Shown here one piece after another: positions 21,301 to 28,914 of a DNA stretch of 64,000 nt. A program made the position numbers and the translations under genes. Origin of the DNA: Gordonia neofelifaecis NRRL B-59395 (GTDB taxonomy: Bacteria; Actinomycetota; Actinomycetes; Mycobacteriales; Mycobacteriaceae); contig NZ_AEUD01000008.1 in NCBI RefSeq assembly GCF_000192435.1, positions 1 to 64,000 of the forward strand, written 5' to 3'. Position 1 is the first letter of the stretch. The number at the start of each line of letters is the position of its first letter. The notes beneath the pieces were generated by a model. That model was given only the letters and a program-made list of their open reading frames with translations. It had not been told where the DNA came from and ran no database searches.

Positions 21301-21822
21301 GTCGAGCACCTGCTGGCGGCCGTCGGCTCCGAATCGGGCGCGGAGCATTCCGTGCCGCGCGACCAGCGCCTCGGCGGCCGCGGCGAGCCGATCGGGGTCG
21401 AGGCCCGCCCCGTCGAACTCGACGTACAGGTGCGCGGCCACGCCGCCGAGGTCCGCGGCTCCCGTGCGGCCGACCCAGTAGGCGTGCTGCATCGGTGCCA
21501 GCGGAAACGAGTCCGCGGCCCAGTCCTCCGCGTCGAAACCTCCGATGCCTTGCTCCGTGACACCCGAAGCGCCGGCCGGCTCAGCGTCCGCGGCCCCGAG
21601 CATGGCGGACCAATCGGCGACAGTCGGGCTGGCCGCGAGATCCGCGAAATTGACGTCGTGACCGAGCTTGCGCCATCCACCTGCCAAGCGCATCATCCGG
21701 ATGGAGTCCAGGCCGAGCCCGATCAGGTCGTCGCCGTCGCCGATGGTCGACGGGTCGACGTCCAACAGGGCGGCGATGTCCGCGCGGACGGTCGATTCCG
21801 AGACGCCGTCGACCCCGCTCAC
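18298..21822 (-). CDS. mbtB: Phenyloxazoline-type NRPS, ArCP-Cy-A-PCP (MbtB-like, no thioesterase)
   Basis: Predicted 1174 aa. Order seen: an aryl carrier domain with GLGLDSIRMM in the first 40 residues; a cyclization domain with FPLAPMQHAYWVGR and the DxxxxD motif in DIDMLAADAMSY; an adenylation domain with [12 protein letters not shown] and FDISVYDIFG; and a carrier with FFAAGGDSVLA. It would load salicylate from MbtA and form the heterocycle with Ser, Thr or Cys; I cannot decide which. M. tuberculosis MbtB is about 1414 aa with a C-terminal thioesterase; this protein ends after the carrier and a short tail. The GTG at 21822 overlaps the mbtI stop as GTGA and replaces a longer in-frame start at 21933. 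Confidence 0.9.
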   Translation of the reverse strand: MSGVDGVSESTVRADIAALLDVDPSTIGDGDDLIGLGLDSIRMMRLAGGWRKLGHDVNFADLAASPTVADWSAMLGAADAEPAGASGVTEQGIGGFDAEDWAADSFPLAPMQHAYWVGRTGAADLGGVAAHLYVEFDGAGLDPDRLAAAAEALVARHGMLRARFGADGRQQVLDALPRPALVVDDLRGTDSADIERLLTERRESKSHQVLDIAAGQVFDLTLTLLPGGRHRLHFDIDMLAADAMSYRTLLRDLVALYDGAQLPPLSVGYRDYLRHRAEHPDSARAADRDWWADRLADLPGGPILPARPAGQTQSDRARVVRMNHWLDAGARAGLLAAAHERGVTPAAVVGAVYAASVGAWSSTPHFLLNVPLFQRVPMHDEIDAVSGDFSSSILVDVDLRVLTAPGNGSVLDLARDVQRRMHEAGSHSAYGALDILRDLGRLRGETVLAPVVFTSALGLGELFADEVYARLGRPAHIVSQGPQVLLDAQITEVGGGLLTNWDVRIDQFPDGVVEAMFEHFTTTLDGLAAGGSSAGWLAEALPQLPASQRAVRCEVNNTAAPTTGRVLHQGFFEVAAEDPERPALLWRDGGLAYGELAPQALAVAAALRSAGVRPGDAVGVQIPKGYRQMIATLGVYAAGAVWVPVTYDQPAPRRAAILRTAEAALLLTDGVVEPDRLEVPALELSDALAAAPLSGPYLPDPEAVAYVLFTSGSTGTPKGVEVPHRAAMNTIDDVNRRFGVGPGDRSLTVAALEFDISVYDIFGLYSAGGAVIAVGADDAKDPAAWRDLLVAHRASVLTCVPSALDMLLTLAETETGGGALGDSLRAVLLGGDWVGADLPGRLRSLAPGARFAGLGGATEIAIHGTVCEVSEPPAHWTSVPFGTPLANVACRVVSDLGTDCPDWVSGELWVGGDGVAHGYRNEPQRTAERFVEFEGRRWYRTGDLARYWPDGTVEFLGRADNQVKIRGFRVELGEIEGALRTLPSVRHAVAVLVAGNGPATLAAVVAPEPGSAPNPDELRDSLADLVPGYMVPAVIDVRAELPLTGNGKLDRAAITASLGTTAADSSPRRDPETDLHRALLAIMADVLGGDRELGVDDDFFAAGGDSVLATTVIARVRDLLDAPQAGVADIFAARTVDELARRLDDADERPGRLEQVAAIYLEIAAMDDEELMAQ

Positions 21823-23165
21823 CGGGCCGCTCTCACGACGAATGGTGCGACACTGCCGAGCTTCTCGCAGGTCTCCTCGAACTCGCGCTCCGGCCGCGAC
21901 TGACCGACGATGCCCGCTCCGGCACGCAGCCACGCGCGGTCGCCCTCGGCGAAGATGGTGCGGAGGGCCAGGGTCGCCTCCAGCTCACCGCTCGAGTCGG
22001 CGACCAGGATCGCACCCGAGTACAACTCGCGGCGCTGCGGTTCGAGTCGGTAGATGGCTTCGAGTGCCGGGGCTTTCGGAATGCCCGATGCGGTGATCGA
22101 CGGGAACAGGACGCCGAGCGCACGCCACGGTCCGGCGTCCGGATCGAGGCGACCGGACACGGTCGACGCCAGGTGCTGAACGCTGCCGCGCTCGCGGACC
22201 ACCATGAACTCGTCGACGACGGTGGTTCCCGGCAGTGCCACCGACTCGATCTCGGTGAAGCAGGCCCGCACCGACATCGCGTGCTCGGCGATCTCCTTCT
22301 CGTCGGAGAGGAGATCGGCGCGCGCGGCGGCATCGATCTCGGGCGAGCGTCCGAACGCTCGCGTGCCCGCGAGCGGCTCGGTGACGACCGAGCCCATGCC
22401 GTCCGCCGCGACCACCAGCTCCGGACTGAAACCCGCGGCTTCGAGACCGCCGAGATGCAGCAGGTACGACCGCGCCGGGTTGTTGCCCCGACGACCGCGC
22501 ACGTACGTGGCGGGGATGTCGACGTCGAAGCCGACGTCGACGCTCCGCGAGAGGATCACCTTCTGATAGCGGCCCTCGTTGATCTCGCGGACCGCGGTCG
22601 CGACACGACCGCGGTAGTCGTCGGGGTCGTTGCCGACATCGATGGTCTCCTCCGAACCGGCGTTCACGGGACGCTCGGCGAGCTCACGCAGTCGTTCGAG
22701 GGTCGCCTCGTCCGCGCCGGGCGCGGAGATTCCGTCGACGTCGACGAACGCCTCGAGTCCCGGCACGATGAGATGCGCGAGGACGACGTCGTCCTGAACA
22801 CGGTCGAGCAGCCCGTGATGCGGTGCGCAGTAGTCGAATCCGACCCAGCCGTACAGCCGCCAATGCGACAGGCCGAGACCGTCGAGGGCGGCGTTCAGCG
22901 CGTCCGCGGGATCCCCGGCCCAGGAGATCTCACGGGTTCGGGCCCCCTCGTCGCCGGGTGCCGGGTCGACGATCACCTGAGTCTTCGTGAGGATGATCCG
23001 CGCCTGCGGGCGGGCCGCGAACATCCAGCGTCCGTCACGCTCGTAGACGACGTATTCGCCGAACTCGCCCGACGACGCCCACGCTCCGCACACCGCGGCC
23101 GCTCGCGCGGCGAGGTCATCGATCGAGGGCGTGTCCGCTACCGGAGAAGCAGGTGCCACAACCAT
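21819..23165 (-). CDS. mbtI: Salicylate synthase (MbtI-like)
   Basis: Predicted 448 aa, like MbtI (450 aa). This chorismate-utilising enzyme isomerises chorismate to isochorismate and removes pyruvate to give salicylate, the siderophore cap. Seen: INEGRYQKVILSR with the catalytic Lys, SPELVV, VTEPLAGTRAFGRS with the active-site Glu region, HAMSVRACFTEIESV, SITASGIPKAPALEAI, RRELYSGAI, and GAGIVGQSRPEREFEET with the Mg-binding acids. It is the first gene of the mbtI-mbtB-mbtG-mbtK run, starts 31 nt from an iron box, and has GGGA as a modest ribosome site. Confidence 0.93.
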   Translation of the reverse strand: MVVAPASPVADTPSIDDLAARAAAVCGAWASSGEFGEYVVYERDGRWMFAARPQARIILTKTQVIVDPAPGDEGARTREISWAGDPADALNAALDGLGLSHWRLYGWVGFDYCAPHHGLLDRVQDDVVLAHLIVPGLEAFVDVDGISAPGADEATLERLRELAERPVNAGSEETIDVGNDPDDYRGRVATAVREINEGRYQKVILSRSVDVGFDVDIPATYVRGRRGNNPARSYLLHLGGLEAAGFSPELVVAADGMGSVVTEPLAGTRAFGRSPEIDAAARADLLSDEKEIAEHAMSVRACFTEIESVALPGTTVVDEFMVVRERGSVQHLASTVSGRLDPDAGPWRALGVLFPSITASGIPKAPALEAIYRLEPQRRELYSGAILVADSSGELEATLALRTIFAEGDRAWLRAGAGIVGQSRPEREFEETCEKLGSVAPFVVRAAR

Positions 23166-23195
23166 TGTTCAGTCCCATCGTTCACTGCCCGACAA

Positions 23196-23214
23196 TTAGG
23201 TGAGGCTAATCTAC
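23196..23214 (-). promoter_or_regulatory. IdeR/DtxR-type iron box, mbtI side
   Basis: The plus strand reads TTAGGTGAGGCTAATCTAC, 16 of 19 matches to the IdeR consensus. It is 31 nt upstream of the mbtI start and 57 nt from the mbtA start. Confidence 0.88.
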
Positions 23215-23229
23215 ATCACCGGGGAATCG

Positions 23230-23248
23230 ATAGGTTAGGCTGCCCTCG
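23230..23248 (+). promoter_or_regulatory. IdeR/DtxR-type iron box, mbtA side
   Basis: The sequence ATAGGTTAGGCTGCCCTCG keeps an unbroken 11-base match (TAGGTTAGGCT) and 14 of 19 overall. It lies 22 nt before the mbtA ATG. With the box at 23196 it gives tandem IdeR sites in the divergent promoter. Confidence 0.82.
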
Positions 23249-23270
23249 TCTACTAGAGCTAGGACCGAGC

Positions 23271-24911
23271 ATGCCATCTGTTGCGAGCACTCTCGCCACC
23301 GGGTTCGCCCCGCACCGTCCCGACCTCGCCGACTCCTATCGGGCCGCAGGCGTCTTCGACGACCGCCCGCTGTGGAGCGCCCTCGCCGCTCGAGCGGTCT
23401 CGAATCCCACCGATCCGGCCGTGACGGACGGCGCGACCGGAACGACGCTCACCTACCGCGGACTCCTCGACGCCTCGGATCGACGGGCGGCCGGTTTCGC
23501 GACGGCGGGACTGCGACCGGGCGACCGGGTGATCCTGCAACTCCACAACTCGGCCGAGTTCGCCGTGACCTTCTTCGGCCTCCTGCGCGCCGGCCTGGTT
23601 CCCGTGATGACGCTGCCCGCTCACCGCATCACCGAGATCGCGCACCTCGCAGCCGGTTCCGGGGCCCGGGCGTACGTCTGCGACGACATCCGCGGCGGGT
23701 TCGACTACCGCGATCTCGCCGCCGACCTCCGGTCGCGAGTCCCGGCCGTCGAACACATCTTCGTGACCGGCGACGCCGGCTCCTTCCGCCCGCTCCCCGA
23801 GGATTCCGGAGACTGGCACCCGCCGGCCGTCGACGCCGACCTCCCCGCCCTGTTCCTGGTCTCCGGCGGCACCACCGGACTACCCAAGCTCATCGCGCGG
23901 ACGCACAATGACTACGCGTTCAACGCCGTCACGTCCGCAGCCATCGCCGAACTGACTGCGAGCGACGTCTACCTCGCCGCTCTGCCCGCCGCGCACAACT
24001 TCCCGCTCTGCTGCCCCGGACTCCTCGGGATGATCGGCGTCGGCGGTCACACCGTCTTCACGCAGGACCCCAGTCCAGACTCCGCGTTCGACGTCATCGA
24101 GCGCTACCGGGTCACCGTCACCGCGCTCGTCCCGGCGCTGGCGCAGCTGTGGTGCGCGGCCACCGAGTGGGAACCCGCCGATATCTCATCACTACGACTG
24201 CTCCAAGTGGGCGGCTCCAAACTCGCCGCACCGGACGCTGCCGCGATCGACGCCGCGATGGGTCCGGTGGTGCAGCAGGTGTTCGGGATGGCCGAGGGGC
24301 TCATCTGCTACACCCGCCTCGACGACCCCCGCGACCTGGTGCACGTCAGCCAGGGCGCACCGATGAGCCCGCTCGACGAGGTCCGCATCGTCGACGAGGA
24401 CGGGGCGCCGGTCCCGGACGGCGAAGAAGGTGAACTCCAGGTCCGCGGGCCGTACACCATCCGCGGCTACTACCGCGCACCCGAGCACAACCTGCGGTCG
24501 TTCACCGACGACGGCTTCTACGCATCGGGCGACCTGGTGCGTCGGCTGCCGTCCGGCCACCTCGCCGTCACCGGACGGATCAAGGACACCATCGTGCGGG
24601 CCGGCGAGAACGTCGCCGCCGACGACGTCGAGGAGCACCTGCTCGCCCATCCCGCGATCGCGCACGCCGCCGTGATCGGCCTGCCCGACGACGCCCTCGG
24701 CGAACTGATCTGTGCGGTCGTCGTACCCGGCCGAGACACGACCGCCCCCTCACTTCCCGACGTGCGCAGCTTCCTCGCCGATCGCGGCCTCGCGTCGTTC
24801 AAGCTGCCCGACCGCTTCCACGCGATCGACGAACTCCCGGTGACGTCCGTCGGCAAGATCGACAAAGCTGCACTGCGCACCGATCTCGCGTCACCGAGCC
24901 GAGTCGACTGA
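23271..24911 (+). CDS. mbtA: Salicyl-AMP ligase / salicyl carrier loading enzyme (MbtA-like)
   Basis: Predicted 546 aa; MbtA is about 565 aa. It is a member of the EntE/DhbE/MbtA aryl-acid adenylating family. Motifs: LVSGGTTGLPKLIARTHNDY (ATP-binding), AALPAAHNFPLCCPG (aryl-acid pocket), QVFGMAEGLICYTRLDD, YASGDLVRRLPSGHLAVTGR, and the C-terminal Lys in SVGKIDKAAL. It activates salicylate from MbtI and loads it on the aryl carrier of MbtB. The ATG at 23271 with AGGA 6-9 nt upstream is chosen. The reading frame stays open 1.1 kb further upstream, but that stretch lies antisense to mbtI and across the iron boxes. It is divergent from mbtI. Confidence 0.93.
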   Translation: MPSVASTLATGFAPHRPDLADSYRAAGVFDDRPLWSALAARAVSNPTDPAVTDGATGTTLTYRGLLDASDRRAAGFATAGLRPGDRVILQLHNSAEFAVTFFGLLRAGLVPVMTLPAHRITEIAHLAAGSGARAYVCDDIRGGFDYRDLAADLRSRVPAVEHIFVTGDAGSFRPLPEDSGDWHPPAVDADLPALFLVSGGTTGLPKLIARTHNDYAFNAVTSAAIAELTASDVYLAALPAAHNFPLCCPGLLGMIGVGGHTVFTQDPSPDSAFDVIERYRVTVTALVPALAQLWCAATEWEPADISSLRLLQVGGSKLAAPDAAAIDAAMGPVVQQVFGMAEGLICYTRLDDPRDLVHVSQGAPMSPLDEVRIVDEDGAPVPDGEEGELQVRGPYTIRGYYRAPEHNLRSFTDDGFYASGDLVRRLPSGHLAVTGRIKDTIVRAGENVAADDVEEHLLAHPAIAHAAVIGLPDDALGELICAVVVPGRDTTAPSLPDVRSFLADRGLASFKLPDRFHAIDELPVTSVGKIDKAALRTDLASPSRVD

Positions 24912-25153
24912 CCACGGTACGGTCGCCCGCCTGCCGTCGCGGCACCACCGATCGCCCCTCCAGCCCCATGCCCCGGAAGCAGTCCGTGTCGCCTTGCCGC
25001 GACGCGCTATGAAGTTCTCAAACAACCCGAGACGGCCGTCCGGCCATCTCCGACCCTGCACCGATATGATATGAGTCACCTCTGACACAAACGGACGTAC
25101 GAAGCCTCGCTCGGACGATGTCCGTCGGCGCCCGGACCCGATAACGTCGACAC
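24912..25153. other. Intergenic region mbtA - histidine kinase
   Basis: This 242-bp gap holds the conserved RNA-like element (24936-25027). An AT-richer stretch, ATATGATATGAGTCACC near 25064-25080, on the minus strand could be a -10 region for that element. I see no clear terminator for mbtA. Confidence 0.5.
24936..25027 (-). ncRNA. Candidate small RNA or leader element, copy A
   Basis: Read on the minus strand this begins GTTGTTTGAGAACTTCATAG and continues GCGCGTCGCGGC. It then runs about 70 nt with GACACGG, GCTTCCGGGGC and GCTGGAGGGGCG. The whole stretch is highly similar to 45088-45195 in the plus orientation, with only a few substitutions and one- to two-base gaps. The first 20 bases resemble the boxA antitermination sequence of actinobacterial rRNA leaders. 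No protein reading explains the conservation because the indels break any frame. It lies between mbtA and the histidine kinase gene, antisense to both flanks. Confidence 0.45.
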
Positions 25154-26557
25154 GTGACCGAGCAGACGGTGACGACGGGCGGACTACGGGCCCGCACTCG
25201 TCGACTCACGGGTCCGGTGCGGACCAGACTGACCATGACGGCTACCGTTCTGGTGCTCGTCGCCCTGCTCATCGCGGGTGCCGTGATGGTGCTGGTGACG
25301 CGGAACCTGCTGTACAACACCGCGGATCAGGCGACCTCGTCACGGGCAGCCGAGATCGCGACGGTGGTGAGGTCGGAGGGCGTCGACGGCGTCGACAAAG
25401 CCCTCCTGAACCTGAATCAATACGTCGACATCGTGCAGATCTACAGTCGCGACGGCACCGTGCTCGCGTCGACCTACCACGGCACCACGCAACCGCTCGG
25501 CCCGAGCGTCGCACCCGGCGCTGAGACCGTCGTCGACGACACGGTGCCCGCACCCGACACACCGGAGTTCCGCACCAGCTTCGTCGGCGTCACCTCGCCG
25601 GACCACGGCGACGTCACGATCGCCGTCGGCACCTCCGAGAAACAACTGCACTGGCTGATCCTCGTGGTCGCACTCCTCTGCGGACTCATGTTCCCGATCA
25701 TCGGCGCGCTGATCGCCGTTCTGACCTACTACTTCGTGGGCCGGTCGCTGGAGCCGGTGGAAGCCATCCGCCGACGTGTCGACGAGATCTCGGTCGGCGA
25801 CCTCCACCAGCGGGTCCCCGTGCCCGCAACGCGAGACGAGATCGCGACACTGGCGGTGACCATGAACGAGATGCTCGATCGGCTCGAAGAGGCCCGGGCC
25901 CGCGAACTCCGCTTCGTCGGCGACGCCTCACACGAGCTGAACAGTCCGCTGACCACACTCGTCGGTCTGTTCGACCTCGCCGAGATGAACGGAGAGGGCA
26001 TCGACAGGGAGACGGCCCGGGACGTGATGGCCCCCGAGGCGCGGCGACTGCAGTACATGGTCGCCGACATGCTCCTCCTCGCGCGCGCCGATGAGAGCGG
26101 CATCCCGCTGCGCACCGGGTCGGTCGATCTGGACGACATCGTGGAATCGGAGATCCGCAGACTCGGCGCGATCACCGACTTCGAGATCAGCGCGACGATC
26201 CTGCCGATTCAGCTGACCGGCGACGAGGAGAAGCTGAGCCGCGCGCTCCGGAATCTCACCGACAACGCGGTCCGGCACGCCCGGAGCCGCATCGCCATCG
26301 ACATGGCCGCCGACGACTCGGGCGTGTCCATCACCGTGTCCGACGACGGTCCGGGGGTGTCCGACGACGACAAGGAGCGGATCGTCGACCGCTTCGTCCG
26401 CCTCGACTCCGCACGCACCCGCACCTTCGGCGGCGCAGGCCTCGGACTGGCGATCGTCGCCGAGATCGTGCGCGCGCACGGCGGCGAGATGATCGTCGAC
26501 GATGCCCCCGGCGGCGGCGCACGGATCGGTTTCGAGCTGCCGGTGGAGGCGCCGTAG
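25154..26557 (+). CDS. Membrane sensor histidine kinase
   Basis: Predicted 467 aa. Topology: TM1 about residues 28-50, an extracytoplasmic sensor region of about 115 aa, TM2 about 166-195, HAMP (RSLEPVEAIRRRVDEIS), then the dimerization and phosphoacceptor box FVGDASHELNSPL with His260, and the ATPase domain with N box RNLTDNAVRHA, DDGPGVS and GGAGLGLAIV. The box normally reads SHELRTPL; here RT is NS. The start is GTG at 25154. The OmpR-type regulator gene at 26608-27282 converges on it with a 50-bp gap instead of lying upstream as is usual, so they are a plausible but unproved pair. The signal is unknown. Confidence 0.88.
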   Translation: MTEQTVTTGGLRARTRRLTGPVRTRLTMTATVLVLVALLIAGAVMVLVTRNLLYNTADQATSSRAAEIATVVRSEGVDGVDKALLNLNQYVDIVQIYSRDGTVLASTYHGTTQPLGPSVAPGAETVVDDTVPAPDTPEFRTSFVGVTSPDHGDVTIAVGTSEKQLHWLILVVALLCGLMFPIIGALIAVLTYYFVGRSLEPVEAIRRRVDEISVGDLHQRVPVPATRDEIATLAVTMNEMLDRLEEARARELRFVGDASHELNSPLTTLVGLFDLAEMNGEGIDRETARDVMAPEARRLQYMVADMLLLARADESGIPLRTGSVDLDDIVESEIRRLGAITDFEISATILPIQLTGDEEKLSRALRNLTDNAVRHARSRIAIDMAADDSGVSITVSDDGPGVSDDDKERIVDRFVRLDSARTRTFGGAGLGLAIVAEIVRAHGGEMIVDDAPGGGARIGFELPVEAP

Positions 26558-26607
26558 CAGGCGACGAGACTCTCTGGGGGCGGACCCCTCGCGCCCCGTG
26601 CCTTCTG

Positions 26608-27282
26608 CTACCCGTCGTCGTCCAGCCGGTACCCCACGCCGCGGACAGTCTGAATCGACTTGCAGCCGAACGGCGCGTCGATCCGTTTACGCAGGTAACT
26701 GATGTACACCTCGACGACGTTCTCGTCGCCCGTGTAGTTGACATCCCAGACCGAGTCGACGATCTGCGTCTTCGTGACCGCCTGACCCTTGTTCCGCATC
26801 AGGAATTCGAGCAGCGCGAACTCGCGTCGCGTGAGTGACAATTCGGTGTCGCCGCGTTTGACGACGTGCGCCGAGGGATCGAGCGACAGCGAGCCCGCCG
26901 TCATCACAGCGGGCCGCTCGGGCGCCCCGCGCCGCGCGAGAGCACGCAGGCGGGCCACCAGCACCACAGCCGAGTACGGCTTGGTGAGGTAGTCGTCGGC
27001 GCCGAAGTCGAAGGCGTCCGCCTGGTCGTACTCTCCGTCCTTCGCGGTGAGCATCAGTACGGGCGTCCACACCTGTGCCCGGCGAAGGTCGCGCACCACT
27101 TCGTAGCCGTTGCGACCCGGCATCATGATGTCGAGCACGACGACGTCGAACGGCTCGCTCAGGGCCTTCTGCAGCCCCGTGAGACCGTCGGTCGCGGTGT
27201 CGACCACCCAGCCCTCCGCCACCAGCGTCCGGCGCACGGTCTCGGCGATCGCCGGATCGTCGTCGACGAGCAGCACGCGCAT
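26608..27282 (-). CDS. OmpR/PhoB-type response regulator
   Basis: Predicted 224 aa. The receiver domain has DDD at 7-9, the phosphoacceptor Asp51 in VVLDIMMPGRNG, and the Lys in TKPYS. The C-terminal winged helix has LSLTRREFALLEFLM and YISYLRKRI...IQTVRGVGYRL. The ATG at 27282 shares one base with the stop of the rhodanese gene upstream (TGATG), so it is co-translated with it; the in-frame extension to 27321 is rejected. The family resembles MprA/TrcR-type regulators. The facing histidine kinase is the likely partner. Confidence 0.9.
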   Translation of the reverse strand: MRVLLVDDDPAIAETVRRTLVAEGWVVDTATDGLTGLQKALSEPFDVVVLDIMMPGRNGYEVVRDLRRAQVWTPVLMLTAKDGEYDQADAFDFGADDYLTKPYSAVVLVARLRALARRGAPERPAVMTAGSLSLDPSAHVVKRGDTELSLTRREFALLEFLMRNKGQAVTKTQIVDSVWDVNYTGDENVVEVYISYLRKRIDAPFGCKSIQTVRGVGYRLDDDG

Positions 27283-28127
27283 CAGCCGCGCTCCACCGAA
27301 CGGTCCGTGTCGGCCGACCACTGCGAATACGAACCGGGGAACAGCGCTGCCGTGATGCCCACGGCCGCCAGCGCCGCGATCCCCTGCGCGGCGGTGACGC
27401 CCGAACCGCAGTACATCACGACCTCCCGATCATCGGCGCCCAGCCCGCGGTAGAGGTCCGCGAGCTCTGTGGTCGGGCGGAACCTCCCGTCGGCGGTGAC
27501 GTTCCCGCCGGCGGGAGCGTTGACCGCGCCCGGGATCCGGCCGGGCCGCGCGTCGATCGGTTCGACCTCGCCGTGGTAGCGTTCCGGCGCCCGCGCGTCG
27601 AGCAGCAACACGGCATCGGTGTCGAGCGCGGCGACGTCGTCGATCCCCACCACCGGCAGGTGTCCACCGGAGAGCACCACGTTCCCGACTCGCGGCGTCG
27701 CGTCACCCGTCGACACGCGCATTCCGGCGGCCTTCCACGCGCCGAGCCCGCCGTCGAGAATGGTGACGTCCGCGATCCCGGCCCAGCGCAGCAGCCACCA
27801 CGCCCGAGCCGCCGCTTTGCCCTCCCAATCGTCGTAGACCACGACGCGCGAGCCGACGTCGACGCCCCATCTACGGGCCGCCGCCTGCAGATCCGACAGC
27901 GCGGGTAGCGGATGCCGCCCGGCATCGGCCGATGCCGGTCCGGCGAGCTCGGCATCCAGGTCCACGTACACCGACCCCGGGAGATGTCCCTCGCGATAGT
28001 GCTCATGACCCGCGTCGTCGCCCAGCTGCCACCGCACGTCGAGTACCACCGGCGGTCGCGACGACAGCATCGCCTCCACCAGGTCGTCGACCGTCGTGAG
28101 AACCTGATCTCGCTGGTCGGAAGTCAT
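27282..28127 (-). CDS. Two-domain rhodanese, thiosulfate/3-mercaptopyruvate sulfurtransferase
   Basis: Predicted 281 aa with tandem rhodanese domains. The first has PPVVLDVRWQLG and HEHYREGHLPGSVYVDLD. The second carries the active loop YCGSGVTAAQ with the persulfide Cys near residue 240. This is the SseA/MST layout. The enzyme moves sulfane sulfur to thiols or cyanide. It is the first gene of a two-gene unit with the response regulator and is divergent from the TetR gene. Confidence 0.88.
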   Translation of the reverse strand: MTSDQRDQVLTTVDDLVEAMLSSRPPVVLDVRWQLGDDAGHEHYREGHLPGSVYVDLDAELAGPASADAGRHPLPALSDLQAAARRWGVDVGSRVVVYDDWEGKAAARAWWLLRWAGIADVTILDGGLGAWKAAGMRVSTGDATPRVGNVVLSGGHLPVVGIDDVAALDTDAVLLLDARAPERYHGEVEPIDARPGRIPGAVNAPAGGNVTADGRFRPTTELADLYRGLGADDREVVMYCGSGVTAAQGIAALAAVGITAALFPGSYSQWSADTDRSVERG

Positions 28128-28341
28128 CGGACCATCCCTTCACCGTCACCGTGCTGCGGACGGCGCACGACCGTCGCTACAGAAGACTGTATTGCTCAGC
28201 AGTGACATCCAGGCAGAGAGCGCCTGCGGCGCTCGACCGGCCCCGGGCCTGCGTGATCATCGTCGCAAGAGCCCCGCGTGGCGTCGTACGTTCGGCGGAA
28301 CGACAGCCCGGAGGTCCACCGCGACGTGCGACAATCGGGCC
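28128..28341. other. Divergent promoter region rhodanese / TetR
   Basis: A 214-bp non-coding stretch. I see no clear palindromic operator and no gene with support. Confidence 0.4.
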
Positions 28342-28914
28342 ATGTCCGAATCGCCGACCCTCGACCCGCTCCGTTCCCGCTTCCTCGACGCCGGGCTGCG
28401 CGTGCTCGCCCGCGACGGCTACGGCGGGTTCAAGCAGTCGACGGTCTGCGCCGAGACCGGCCTCACGACCGGCGGCTTCTACCATTCCTTCAAGAACTGG
28501 AAGGACTTCGAGACGTCCCTGATCGCGCACTGGCAGACGGAGGCGACGGCGAACGTCGTCGCACAGTTGCGCACCATCGGCAGTCCGGTCGAGCGGATTC
28601 TCGCGGTGGTCGAGGCATCGAAGAGGCTGCCGCACCACACCGAACGCGCGTTGCGTGTGTGGTCGGCGAAGGACCCGAGCGTCGCCCAGGCCGTCTCCGA
28701 TGTGGACCGGACCCGACTCGACGCGCTCACCGAGTTCGTCGCCGATCTCATCGCCGATCCGGACGAGCCCGCGCGCATCGCCGCACACTCGATGCTGGTC
28801 TTGGTCGGCTACCAGTGCTCCGACATCGGTGAGGCCGACTTCGAGTGGGCGATGCACCGGATCCTCGATCGCACGCTCAGTCTGCCCCGCAAGAGCGATC
28901 AGACGGCGGAATAG
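28342..28914 (+). CDS. TetR-family transcriptional regulator
   Basis: Predicted 190 aa. The N-terminal helix-turn-helix reads GLRVLARDGYGGFKQSTVCA followed by ETGLTTGGFYHSFKNWKDF, which is the TetR pattern. The C-terminal ligand domain is not assignable. ATG 28342 follows GGGCC and is preferred over the longer frame from 28192. It converges with the SDR gene and overlaps its 3' end by 16 bases. Confidence 0.85.
   Translation: MSESPTLDPLRSRFLDAGLRVLARDGYGGFKQSTVCAETGLTTGGFYHSFKNWKDFETSLIAHWQTEATANVVAQLRTIGSPVERILAVVEASKRLPHHTERALRVWSAKDPSVAQAVSDVDRTRLDALTEFVADLIADPDEPARIAAHSMLVLVGYQCSDIGEADFEWAMHRILDRTLSLPRKSDQTAE

Noticed and set aside
22173-23270. N-terminal extension of the mbtA frame by 366 codons
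   Set aside because: It lies antisense to mbtI and crosses two iron boxes; the MbtA family starts near the ATG at 23271, which has a ribosome site.
24891-25088. 65-aa minus-strand frame across RNA-like copy A (FENFIARRG)
   Set aside because: Copy B reads FENFIARRG too, but indels change the frame after that, so the conservation is at the nucleotide level.
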